Assembly (NCBI GenBank): GCA_963797675.1
Contig: CAWCQQ010000014.1
Location: forward strand, 186,001 to 250,000
Direction of reading: 5' to 3'
DNA from: DASQPR01 sp963797675
GTDB taxonomy: Bacteria; Actinomycetota; Actinomycetes; Mycobacteriales; Micromonosporaceae
Length of the DNA stretch: 64,000 nucleotides
Part shown: piece after piece, positions 1 to 7,515 of the stretch
Layout of the letters: each line of letters begins with the position of its first letter
How positions within the stretch are numbered: the stretch's first letter is position 1
Program-made: the position numbers and the translations under genes
Notes under the pieces: generated by a model
What the model saw: only the letters and a program-made list of their open reading frames with translations
What the model was told of the DNA's origin: nothing
The model's database searches: none

Positions 1-1
1 C

Positions 2-703
2 ACCGGCCTCACCGTGGGCCAGCGGGTGTTCGGACTGACCGACTGGACCCGCAACGGGTCCCTGGCCGAATACGCCGCGGTGGAGGCTCGCAACCTCGCC
101 CCCCTCGCGCCCGACATCGACCACCCTGTGGCCGCCGCGCTGCCCATTTCCGGACTGACCGCATGGCAAGGACTGTTCGACCATGCCCAACTCACGACCG
201 GCCAGACCGTCCTCATTCACGGTGCCGCGGGCGGCGTCGGCTCGATCGCCGTTCAACTCGCGCGAGAAGTGGGGGCCAGCGTGATCGGCACCGGACGAGC
301 CGACGACCGTGATCTCGTGCTCAGGCTCGGCGCGCAGACCTTCCTCGACCTGGACGCCGATGATTTGCAGCAGGTCGGCGAGGTGGACGTGGTGCTTGAC
401 GTGATCGGCGGCGACATCCTGGACCGATCGACCGACCTGGTACGCCCGGGCGGCACTCTCGTCACCATCGCCACGCCACCTACCGTGCAGCCCAAGGACG
501 GGCGAGCCATCTTCTTCGTCGTCGAACCCGACCGCGCTCGGCTGACCGACCTCGCCCGGCGCGTCCGGGACGGACGGCTCAGTCTCATCGTCGGCGCCGT
601 GCTGCCGCTTTCCGAAACGGCCTCCGCGTTCGCCCGCCACCGCCGTACGCCCGGTAAGACGATCATTCAGATCGCGGACGAAGAAGGAGCGCAGCACTCG
701 TGA
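2..703 (+). CDS. Quinone oxidoreductase-type medium-chain dehydrogenase, 5' end outside window
   Basis: The frame is open from the window edge, so only the last ~233 residues are seen and the N-terminal catalytic half is missing. A Rossmann dinucleotide motif (GAAGGVGSIAVQLA) lies at about residues 75-88 of the visible part, followed by GTGRADDRD, typical of NADP(H)-binding quinone oxidoreductases of the MDR superfamily. The end (GKTIIQIAD) is the usual C-terminus of this family. It would reduce a quinone or enone with NADPH in the cytoplasm; the substrate cannot be inferred. Downstream is an insertion-sequence scar, so no operon partner is visible on that side. Confidence 0.85.
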   Translation, partial: TGLTVGQRVFGLTDWTRNGSLAEYAAVEARNLAPLAPDIDHPVAAALPISGLTAWQGLFDHAQLTTGQTVLIHGAAGGVGSIAVQLAREVGASVIGTGRADDRDLVLRLGAQTFLDLDADDLQQVGEVDVVLDVIGGDILDRSTDLVRPGGTLVTIATPPTVQPKDGRAIFFVVEPDRARLTDLARRVRDGRLSLIVGAVLPLSETASAFARHRRTPGKTIIQIADEEGAQHS

Positions 704-768
704 TCAGTGTGTGAATCGCCAGTGCATTGTCGCGGCGATGGACACAGCTGCTGCTGTGAGCCTGCTGG

Positions 769-991
769 TCAGACCGCCTGGGTCAACTCGGCGAACGCAG
801 CGACGATGCGGAGGCGCCGTGGCAAGTCGGCTCCGCATTCATAGCGGTGGCGGCGCAGATTCTGCATAAACGCGATCCCGGGGAATGATGACGGCCGCGG
901 CGCGGTCGGTCCGTAGGCCGCGCATCGGTCGGAGTCGCTGTCTGAGCCGACCGTGGTCGGCTTCGATCCGGTTGTTGGCGTACTGCTCGAG
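769..991 (-). pseudogene. Remnant of an IS6-family transposase (C-terminal end)
   Basis: Reading the minus strand gives the conserved IS6-family tail: a run beginning EQYANNRIEADHGRL, then RLRPMRGLRTDRAA, AFMQNLRRHRYE, and a final FAELTQAV before a stop. The E in IEADH fits the catalytic Glu of the DDE triad. The two halves are in different frames: four C residues near 856-860 where three would keep the frame. The N-terminal two thirds are absent; the match stops about 35 bp before the coaD stop codon. This is a dead insertion-sequence fragment. Confidence 0.8.
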
Positions 992-1025
992 GCCCGGCAA
1001 GCCTAGCGGGCTCCTTCGGAGAAGG

Positions 1026-1538
1026 CTATGTGGACTCCCGCTTCCGTTCAGCGAGTCGGTCGGTCAGAGCGCGAAGCACCAGGTCGGGCACCAGTCCCGA
1101 GACATCGCCGCCGAGTGAGGCGACCTCCTTCAGCAGCGAGGAGGACAGGTAGCTATACAGCGGATTGGACGCCACGAACAGCGTCTCGACGCCGGACAAG
1201 CGATGGTTCATATGCGACATCTGGATTTCGTACTCGTAGTCGCTCACTGCACGCAAGCCCCTCATCATCGCGCGGATGCCGTGCCGGGCGCAGAAGTCGA
1301 CCAGCAGGCCGTCGACTGACTCGGCGCGCACGTTGCCGTACTCGGCGGTTGCCATCCGCACCAGCTCGATGCGCTCGTCGAGGGTGAACATCGCGCTTCC
1401 CTTCCCGGCGTTCACACCGACCGCGACGATCACCTCATCGAACAGCTGCGAGGCACGGCCGATGATGTCGAGGTGTCCATTAGTGATCGGATCAAAGGAC
1501 CCGGGACAGATGACCCGGCGGATGACGGGCTCGACCAC
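1026..1538 (-). CDS. coaD: Pantetheine-phosphate adenylyltransferase
   Basis: This enzyme transfers AMP from ATP to 4'-phosphopantetheine, the penultimate step of coenzyme A synthesis, in the cytoplasm. The product is 170 residues, normal for bacterial CoaD. The N-terminal nucleotidyltransferase signature PGSFDPITNGH and the C-terminal SSSLLKEVA segment are intact, as are MRGLR and SDYEYE. I place the start at GTG 1538, because GGAG lies 5 nt upstream; GTG 1544 would overlap the upstream stop by four bases and is an alternative. It is the second gene of a two-gene unit with the gene at 1541-2104. The IS6 scar sits just beyond its stop but has not entered the gene. Confidence 0.95.
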   Translation of the reverse strand: MVEPVIRRVICPGSFDPITNGHLDIIGRASQLFDEVIVAVGVNAGKGSAMFTLDERIELVRMATAEYGNVRAESVDGLLVDFCARHGIRAMMRGLRAVSDYEYEIQMSHMNHRLSGVETLFVASNPLYSYLSSSLLKEVASLGGDVSGLVPDLVLRALTDRLAERKREST

Positions 1539-1540
1539 GT

Positions 1541-2104
1541 TCACTCCGGCCGATGGGTGGGCTTGTCGAGGTAGCGTCGCAGAACGCGGCGCGCCTCGGC
1601 GTTCACCTGCGGCGAGGCAACAGGTGCCCACGCCGCGAACAACTCACGCAGATAAGCCCCAAACCGGCCGGACGCAGTCGGGTCGTTCTCGACAACATCC
1701 AACTCGTTGATAACGCTCAGGTCGACAAGCGATCGCAGGTCGGCGCCGGTGAGCACCTCCGCCGCGCCGGTGAAACGGTCCACCAGTCGGCCGGTGCCGG
1801 CCAGTTGGTCCCAGCTTCGCCGACGATCACAGGCGCCGTACCGGTACACCAAGCGCTCCGCGTCCTCCCCGACGAGTCCCCTCAGTGTCAGCCGCTCCGC
1901 GCGGTCGAGCAGCGCGACATCGAACCCGTCCGTCCCGTACGCCGCGTGAGTGAGACCGGCCAGCTGCACCGCGGTTCCGAGCCCTAAGCGGACGAGCCGG
2001 TCGTGAACCCGGCCCAGGTGTGCATAGAGCGTGCCGCCCGGGTGTCCGATCGTTTCGGCGCCGCGTTTGCGCAGCCAAGCGAACACGTCATCCTCAACCG
2101 CCAT
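1541..2104 (-). CDS. DUF6817-like protein upstream of coaD
   Basis: This 187-residue protein has an early segment HPGGTLYAHLGRVHDRL followed by AGLTHAAYGTDGF. That is an HD-like arrangement of conserved histidines and acidic residues that I associate with the DUF6817 family; family assignment is from memory of the motif. No signal peptide or membrane segment is seen. Its stop codon overlaps or nearly touches the coaD start, so the two are likely co-transcribed and translationally coupled. Function is unknown; a link to CoA supply is only suggested by position. Confidence 0.65.
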   Translation of the reverse strand: MAVEDDVFAWLRKRGAETIGHPGGTLYAHLGRVHDRLVRLGLGTAVQLAGLTHAAYGTDGFDVALLDRAERLTLRGLVGEDAERLVYRYGACDRRRSWDQLAGTGRLVDRFTGAAEVLTGADLRSLVDLSVINELDVVENDPTASGRFGAYLRELFAAWAPVASPQVNAEARRVLRRYLDKPTHRPE

Positions 2105-2669
2105 AAGCGCAATCTAGCTGCCAGACGCGCGGGAGAGCGGCTCGGCGACTCTGCCGAGTTCGTCACACCACTCCTACCCGGCTCTAAACACCAGCTCACG
2201 GCCAAGGCCGTAGCTGGGACGTAGCCGCTCTCAAGTGTCAAGGCCGAAGTGACGCTGAGCGCGTCGAACAGGAGTCGCCAGGCACGTCCTGCGGCCTCGC
2301 ATACCTGGCACGGTCGTGACGGCCTGGACTACGGTGCACCGGCCGCGACGGTTGTCATCGACGTACTGCCTGTCGGGTCATTGGCTTGCTGACGGGGCGC
2401 GGGCGGCGGCCTGCCCTGGGGGCCTGCCCGGACCGCCGGGCCGAAGGCAGAGGCGTGTCCGGGCCGCTTGCGCTCTCCGAAGGCGGCCGGACGCCAGCGT
2501 GCGCGCCCCAGCGCGGCGCGCCTTGATATCCGGCCGGGCCGCGGGGGAGATGTTCACCAATACCGCAGCTGGTCCGTTGCGGCGAACCCTGGTCCGCCGC
2601 CGCGCCGTTGGCGCGGTGACGCAAGGCTGGGCGATCGCCACCCGGCATGTCTTCGTCTATGGTGGCGCG
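2105..2669. other. 565 bp without a supported gene
   Basis: Several overlapping open frames exist here, but all are arginine- or proline-rich translations of high-GC DNA with no recognisable motif and no ribosome binding site. I see no RNA gene or repeat. It may be degenerate coding sequence next to the mobile-element scar. Confidence 0.5.
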
Positions 2670-2894
2670 ATGGTCATTCGCGTGCCGCGCACTGGGTCAG
2701 CTTCACGTTTGACGAAGGATAGTGCCGGAGCACTCGCGGCCGCACTCGGTGCCGGCTTCGTTGCAGTCACTGAGTTTCACCCATTTGTCCAGTCGTGGGA
2801 TTACGGATGGACGGCGTCCATGCCCGTGGGATGGGTCGCCGGCGCGGTCGCGTACCGGACCATGCTTCGCGCAATGCGCAAGCTGCCGTCGTAG
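2670..2894 (+). CDS. Small hypothetical membrane protein
   Basis: This 74-residue frame begins at ATG 2670. It contains two short hydrophobic stretches (AGALAAALGAGFVAVTEF and MPVGWVAGAVAYRTML), so it may be a two-pass membrane peptide. The frame stays open upstream to 2316, but the upstream part reads as low-complexity arginine/proline sequence and is unlikely to be translated. There is no clear Shine-Dalgarno sequence. I do not recognise a family; treat as tentative. Confidence 0.35.
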   Translation: MVIRVPRTGSASRLTKDSAGALAAALGAGFVAVTEFHPFVQSWDYGWTASMPVGWVAGAVAYRTMLRAMRKLPS

Positions 2895-2973
2895 GTAGGG
2901 TGCCCGACCTATTTGACCTCCGGACGGAGGCTAAGCGGTTCCACGCACCAAAGATTCCCTACGCACGTCGGGG

Positions 2974-3225
2974 TTAGCGGGTACGCGATCGCCTCCGGAG
3001 CGCGATGCTCGCATCACGTAGCGGAAGCGTCCGGCCTGGGAATATGGCCTGATAGGTGACCTTGCGGTATGACTCTGGCATGTATTCGGCAAATGCAGTT
3101 TCGGGCGGCTTCACGAAGAGCGCGCCCACGGAGCCGCCTGCTAACGTCCTGATTGGGCCGTGGGCCAAAAAGCCCAACGGGCCGCTGCCATCGAAGCATT
3201 CTGTTGCGTCCGACTCGCCATGCAT
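2974..3225 (-). CDS. Short hypothetical ORF, doubtful
   Basis: An 83-residue minus-strand frame starts at ATG 3225 and has balanced amino-acid composition (for example AFAEYMPESYRKVTYQ), unlike the neighbouring shadow frames. It ends in an arginine-rich tail. There is no purine-rich ribosome binding site, and the start lies just in front of the strong ribosome binding site of the divergent gene at 3250. It could be the remnant of a longer gene. No family recognised. Confidence 0.25.
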   Translation of the reverse strand: MHGESDATECFDGSGPLGFLAHGPIRTLAGGSVGALFVKPPETAFAEYMPESYRKVTYQAIFPGRTLPLRDASIALRRRSRTR

Positions 3226-3249
3226 ACGTGACAAGGAGGCGCGACCTCG

Positions 3250-3936
3250 ATGATTGATGACAACTCGGCCGCGTGGCATGGCGTCTCGGCGTCCGGCTAT
3301 GCCACCGTTCGTGATCGGATCCAGCGCCGGCAAGACATCATCAAGATGGTCCGACGGCGAAGCAAGGGTCGGCCCGTCGAGGACATCGAGGTGGATCTGC
3401 GCAGGGAGTTTGCCGTAGCGGGTATACCGCAAGCACCCGAGATGATCTCCGTGACCGCTGCGGGAATCAGCGGATCCGCATGGTCGGCACTGGCCATGTT
3501 TGGCCGGGGGATGCGCACCATCGCGGCCGGGGGCTCTCCGGCGGGCATGCGACTCGGGCGCGCCGGGTTGGCGGGTGACCGCTGGATCGCGGTGGATATC
3601 GCGGGCGACCCGTCAACTCAGGAAGTGCTGCGGTGCTCGGCCCGCATCGATGAATCGAATCTGAATCATGTGCCGGCGCACGCACGGGCCATGTGGCCCG
3701 GTCCGTCAGTACGCCTCATCGCTGTACCACCCGCCGTTGCAGGCGATGACGACCTGGTCGGCGTGCTATTGCGTCGAGAGTTCGTGGGTACCGTGCCCCT
3801 TCAACTCGTCAATGCGGGCGACCTCCGTGAGGCGATCGAGCGGGCCGAGGCATCCGACCGACGTCTCATGGTGCCAGCCCGGATCGATGACGGGGATACC
3901 GGCGACGTTTTGACGTTGTCGGTAGCTCTGCGCTAG
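3250..3936 (+). CDS. Hypothetical protein with strong ribosome binding site
   Basis: This 228-residue protein has no family I recognise. The start at ATG 3250 is well supported by AAGGAGG about 10 nt upstream. The N-terminal third is charged (RDRIQRRQDIIKMVRRRSKGR) and reads like helical DNA- or RNA-contacting sequence. A more hydrophobic central stretch (ISGSAWSALAMFGRG) and a soluble alpha/beta C-terminal half follow, with segments LVGVLLRREFVG and LREAIERAEASDRRLMVPARI. No signal peptide is seen. It stands alone between non-coding stretches close to mobile-element debris, so it may be accessory. Confidence 0.7.
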   Translation: MIDDNSAAWHGVSASGYATVRDRIQRRQDIIKMVRRRSKGRPVEDIEVDLRREFAVAGIPQAPEMISVTAAGISGSAWSALAMFGRGMRTIAAGGSPAGMRLGRAGLAGDRWIAVDIAGDPSTQEVLRCSARIDESNLNHVPAHARAMWPGPSVRLIAVPPAVAGDDDLVGVLLRREFVGTVPLQLVNAGDLREAIERAEASDRRLMVPARIDDGDTGDVLTLSVALR

Positions 3937-4353
3937 TCCGAGGGATTGCCGGCATTGAGGGGTCGACGCGGATGCCAACGACGTCAGCTGCCCGCAGGGC
4001 CTCGGCAAGGTCGGTCGTTAGCCGTTCAGCAGGGCTGTGAGTGGTCGGTTCGGGCTCCTGCTGGGTGGTGCGCTCGCCGCGCGAGTCCCGGGCGCGTGGT
4101 GCGACGGTTCCAGCTGGTCTCCACCATGCCGGGTCGTGCGCCCGGACCTCGCAGTAAATGCTCGATGACGAGAGAGCGCTGGCTGGAGCCCTCCGCCCCG
4201 GATCGCGGCACCTCTGCCGCGCGGCCGCGGTGCAACGGTACTGGCCCGCACCATCTGACGCAGGCTTGCCGACGGGCGGACCGCGCGCGCCGCCCAGGCC
4301 GAAGCCCTCGACGGCACCGATCGGGCCTTTACCCAGTTACGGTCGGTTTCCGG
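3937..4353. other. 417 bp without a supported gene
   Basis: Long open frames cross this stretch in several phases, but none has a recognisable domain, a ribosome binding site or a plausible composition. It separates the gene at 3250 from the convergent membrane protein at 4354-4782. I see no RNA gene or clear repeat. Confidence 0.5.
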
Positions 4354-4782
4354 TTAGTCGAGCAGCCAGCCGGACACCTGCCGGCCGGCCGGCGACAGCG
4401 CCACGACCAGCGTGGCGATCGCCAGAACCGTGCTGACCAGCAGGGTGATCCATTGGACCCGATACTCGCGGACCCGGCGCGTCAAGAGCAGCCCGATCGA
4501 GGCGGCGGCGCCGAATCCCGCGAACAGTGGGCCCGCCACCGCCGTCGCCATCAACAGTCCGGACCACTGCCAGCCGTCGGTCACGTCGGCCTCTGCGGTC
4601 GCGGCGTCGCCTTGCGCCGGGAGCGGGAAGTAGTGACCTTCGAAGTGCGCCGCCCGGGCCAGGGTGAGATACACGGCGAGGGGAAACCAAATCGCGTACA
4701 CGAACTGAGTGGCCGCCAGCAGCCACACGCCGTTCCATCGGGCCAATCGTCTCGCCGGGGCGATCGAGATAGTTGCCGTCAC
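4354..4782 (-). CDS. Hypothetical four-helix membrane protein
   Basis: This 142-residue protein has about four hydrophobic segments: near residues 17-42, 72-90, 94-106 and 113-130. A polar loop rich in acidic residues lies between the first and second. It is probably a small integral membrane protein of the cytoplasmic membrane. I recognise no named family. It has no close operon partner, since both flanking stretches are non-coding. Confidence 0.65.
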   Translation of the reverse strand: MTATISIAPARRLARWNGVWLLAATQFVYAIWFPLAVYLTLARAAHFEGHYFPLPAQGDAATAEADVTDGWQWSGLLMATAVAGPLFAGFGAAASIGLLLTRRVREYRVQWITLLVSTVLAIATLVVALSPAGRQVSGWLLD

Positions 4783-5083
4783 GAATACACGGTACCGGCT
4801 TGCGCGGTCCGGCGCCGCCCCTCGGTGTCGACGGGCGTTCGTTCCGCTCCGTTCGGTTTAGCGGTAGCTCCTGGCCACCCCGGTCCGCGTACCGCGGGCC
4901 GCGTGGTCGACGACGGTTGGTTCCTGCTGCTCAGAATGCAGGTGCTCGCGGGTATCGTCCCGGGGCTCGGCAAGGTCGGCGTCGTTGCAGGTCGGCCGGT
5001 GATGCGGGTCGACAGTTGGGCAGGCATGGCCCGGTAGGCGATCATGGCGGTTCCTACACCAAACCAGTCTGCCGTGAGGGATC
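4783..5083. other. 301 bp without a supported gene, next to an IS fragment
   Basis: No recognisable domain in any frame. The last part, just before the truncated transposase at 5084, probably contains the left end of that insertion sequence, but I could not define a terminal inverted repeat because the other end is missing. Confidence 0.4.
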
Positions 5084-5434
5084 ATGCCTGCTGTTGCTTC
5101 TTCGCCGATGACCCCTGCCCTGGACCACTTGGCCTACCTGGGCGGTGGCGGCGGGTCCGAAGCGGACGTAGCGTCGCTGCTGGCGATCCTGGGCCAGGTC
5201 TCCGATCCGCGTGACCGGCGCGGGGTCCGCCACCGGTTGACGGTCGTGCTGGTCATCGGGGTCTGCGCGGTGCTGCGTGGGATGCGCTCGTTCGTCGCGA
5301 TCGCGCAGTGGGCCCGAGACAGCATCGAGACCTGTCCTGCGCTGCGGGAGCAGCTGGGAATCGTGCGGGCGCCGGCGGAATCGACGACAGGCTTAGACCG
5401 CCAGTTTGACCGCCGAGAGCACGATGGATCTTGA
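5084..5434 (+). pseudogene. Truncated ISAs1-family transposase (N-terminal fragment)
   Basis: The first ~100 residues match the N-terminal DDE_Tnp_1-associated region of ISAs1 transposases: LLAILGQVSDPRDRRGVRHR, then VLVIGVCAVLRGMRSFVAIA and QWARD. Homology stops near 5390 at RAPAEST; the remaining residues to the stop do not fit the family, so the catalytic DDE domain is gone. The break lies about 60 bp from the left attachment site of the integrative element, outside that element. ATG 5108 is an alternative start. Confidence 0.8.
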
Positions 5435-5450
5435 CTAAGCAAAAGATTGT

Positions 5451-5498
5451 GCTGGTGGGCGTTACAGGGATTGAACCTGTGACCTCTTCCGTGTCAGG
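5451..5498 (-). repeat. Left attachment site (attL), 48-bp copy of the tRNA-Val 3' half
   Basis: The 48 bases are identical to 10931-10978. They cover the anticodon loop, T arm, acceptor 3' strand and encoded CCA of the tRNA-Val gene. No D arm or 5' acceptor strand follows, so this is not a functional tRNA gene but the duplicated attachment core left by site-specific integration. Confidence 0.9.
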
Positions 5499-5882
5499 CA
5501 ACCAAGAGTGATCTTCGGCCTGGTTCGGCGTTGCGGTTGTGCTGCGCGTCCGGTACGTGGATGTCCGTCAACGTACTCAGTCCGCCGAGCCGGTAGACAC
5601 TCAGTTAGACACTCACGCGGCTTGGCCGCGAACTTGTGCGCAACTCGTCAGGTTCCAAGACACCGGGCGCCGCGTCGATGCCTCAACGCGCTGCCCGAGC
5701 CAATGACTCGGGCTCACCCTGCGGGCGTGGGGGCGGGCTCCCTGACGAGTTGCTCCCAAAGCATAGCGGATCAGCTGCAATGAGCCGGCCGACTTTCGGT
5801 AGAGCGGGGACCGATCCCGGCGTACAGGTCGACTCGTCCGTCGCCCGCCTGATCAGAGCGTCTGCGGTGCTCTGATCAAGCG
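5499..5882. other. Left-end non-coding region of the integrative element
   Basis: No supported gene. The stretch contains the left copy of a 31-bp direct repeat at 5816-5846. Frames here are short and show no motif. Confidence 0.5.
5816..5846. repeat. 31-bp direct repeat, left copy
   Basis: Identical over 31 bases to 7071-7101 (begins CCCGGCGTACAGG, ends CGTCCGTCGCCC). The two copies bracket the two cargo genes of the element, in the same orientation. Confidence 0.9.
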
Positions 5883-6164
5883 TTATCGGTGGCGGTCATT
5901 GGAAGCATGATCGACCTCATTCATAAACAACGGTGCGGCCAGGGCGCGAGCAAAGAACTTCCAATCTCCATCCACTGGCAGAACCTGGCCAAAGTTCGCG
6001 TACCAGCCGTCGGCATCACTGACCCAGCGCGCCAACGCCTCTAGGTATTCGTCCAACGGGCGTGAGCTGCGGGCGATGGACTCACTCAAGGCGGTGACGA
6101 AGGAGGCGAGGTCTTCTCGTGTGTGTACGGCATTGGCTGGATGGTCCGGCAAGTCCCACGGCAT
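5883..6164 (-). CDS. Small acidic protein resembling DUF7660 (element cargo)
   Basis: This 93-residue soluble protein has the pattern TREDLASFVTALSESI, then LDEYLEALARWVSDADGWYANFG, then FFARALAAPLFMNE. It fits the small DUF7660-type proteins of actinomycetes, in which a tryptophan-containing central helix is followed by an end helix; the assignment is tentative. No role is known. It lies inside the region bracketed by the 31-bp repeats, transcribed against the rep-xis-int genes, as cargo often is. Immunity or antitoxin-like functions are possible but unsupported. Confidence 0.6.
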   Translation of the reverse strand: MPWDLPDHPANAVHTREDLASFVTALSESIARSSRPLDEYLEALARWVSDADGWYANFGQVLPVDGDWKFFARALAAPLFMNEVDHASNDRHR

Positions 6165-6387
6165 GCATACAGACTACTGACGCCCGAATCTAGAACACCG
6201 ACCCATTGACCCACAGGCAACCCAATGGCCGCTGACACCTGGACCGGCATAGGTACTGTGCTGCCCAAACAGTGTACGTAGCTCACCGAGTTGATAGACA
6301 TGCAGCTATACACTCAGACGACCAACGTTCGGACACTGGCCAGACAGTCGCCGATCTGGCTGGGCTACCGCGATAAAGGTTGTCAGA

Positions 6388-6984
6388 TCAGGGGGACTCG
6401 GCGGAGATCCCGGCAGTACCTAGAGCGAGAGATTCGTCGATGCCAAGGCCGCGTTGAAGCCCCGTAAGCGGCCATGGAGCCATGGGTGCTTCGCCCGCGA
6501 TGCCAAGATCCCTCCTGGCTTGCTGGTAAAACGTACCGCGCGCCTCGTCGGCCTCGGCTAGGAGCTGCTGAAAGCTACGTTCTCCGTCACTGATTCCACG
6601 TGCAAGAACCTCCAACCTCCAGGAGGCTTCGTGCCAAGAACGCGCAGCAGTGATCGTAGCTGGATCTCCCACCAGCAAAACCCGCTCCCAAAGAGTCGCC
6701 CGGGTCTGCTCGGCGTCAGCAAGGCGCTTCAGACCTTCATCGGGAGCCAGCGGCTGAGCAATCGAGCCAAGGCCGCGAAATGCACATATTCGGATCGCTA
6801 GCTGCATGTGAGCCTTCACCGCGTTCCCGTAATCCGAGTACGTGTCCAGACGGCGGTTGTCCCTTTGCGTGGTCATCTCGCGACGCCACCGAGTTCGCTC
6901 ATTTGTGGCGGTCGCAAGGTATGAAGCCACTGCACCGATCGCAACGCCGATCAAAGCTGGCATCTGTTGTAGGAAGTTGTTCAT
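6388..6984 (-). CDS. Hypothetical membrane-anchored protein (element cargo)
   Basis: From ATG 6984 the product is 198 residues; in-frame codons reach 7038, but a weak GAGACGAG precedes the 6984 start. One N-terminal hydrophobic helix (ALIGVAIGAVASYLATA) is followed by a basic stretch and a long, mostly helical cytoplasmic domain with charged heptad-like spacing. This layout, a short membrane anchor plus helical domain, is common among uncharacterised actinomycete proteins, and I recognise no named family. It sits within the 31-bp repeats next to the 93-residue cargo gene. Confidence 0.6.
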   Translation of the reverse strand: MNNFLQQMPALIGVAIGAVASYLATATNERTRWRREMTTQRDNRRLDTYSDYGNAVKAHMQLAIRICAFRGLGSIAQPLAPDEGLKRLADAEQTRATLWERVLLVGDPATITAARSWHEASWRLEVLARGISDGERSFQQLLAEADEARGTFYQQARRDLGIAGEAPMAPWPLTGLQRGLGIDESLALGTAGISAESP

Positions 6985-7070
6985 GAGTCTCGTCTCGCGC
7001 GTCAACGTGGACTGGCAGCGTCCCGAGATTAGCAGCATGCAGCTCCACTCTCGACGGTGACGACCGAGAA

Positions 7071-7101
7071 CCCGGCGTACAGGTCGACTCGTCCGTCGCC
7101 C
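7071..7101. repeat. 31-bp direct repeat, right copy
   Basis: Perfect copy of 5816-5846, located just upstream of the cargo membrane gene and about 410 bp before rep. Confidence 0.9.
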
Positions 7102-7515
7102 TCATGGTCGAGCGCTTCTGTACCTCGTTGACCTGGTCTTTTACCTGTGGTCGTTAGTCGACATTGGTCAACGTTGGTCGGCGTTTGACGGCCCGGTGAC
7201 GGCCCAGACGGCCCAGAGACGGCCCCATGATCGCGACCATTGCTACGGGTCGACTCGTGGGTTTCAGGAGGCTGATGCCGCTTGCTCCGCGATCGCTTCC
7301 GTGTCAGCTACGGGCAGCGCCGTCCGAAAAGGTCCGATCCGAGGTCAGGGGGTTGGTAAGGGCTGGATCCGGATGGCTTCAGTTGGTCTGGCTGCTGTAC
7401 TTCTCTGCTGTACAGCAGGGGCGTGCCTTGTGTTCGCCAGCCGTGCCGACCGTCAAGGACGCGTTGACGTTCACGCCGGATTCGCCGTCAACGGAACCCC
7501 CGTAGGCGCGCACAA
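7102..7515. other. Region upstream of rep, no confirmed gene
   Basis: Two overlapping frames end just before the rep start: 7196-7519, with one hydrophobic helix near VGLAAVLLCCTAGACLVFAS, and 7227-7505. pSAM2-type elements often carry a small membrane or transfer gene here, so one may be a decayed Spd-like gene, but neither has convincing composition or a good ribosome binding site. The stretch may also contain the replication origin and rep promoter; I cannot point to them. Confidence 0.35.

Noticed and set aside
3946..5037. 363-residue plus-strand open frame
   Set aside because: It is a low-complexity, arginine- and glutamine-rich translation antisense to the membrane protein at 4354-4782, with no motif or ribosome binding site.
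5451..5498. Second tRNA-Val gene
   Set aside because: Only the 3' half is present (anticodon loop to CCA). The D arm and 5' acceptor strand are missing, as expected for attL.
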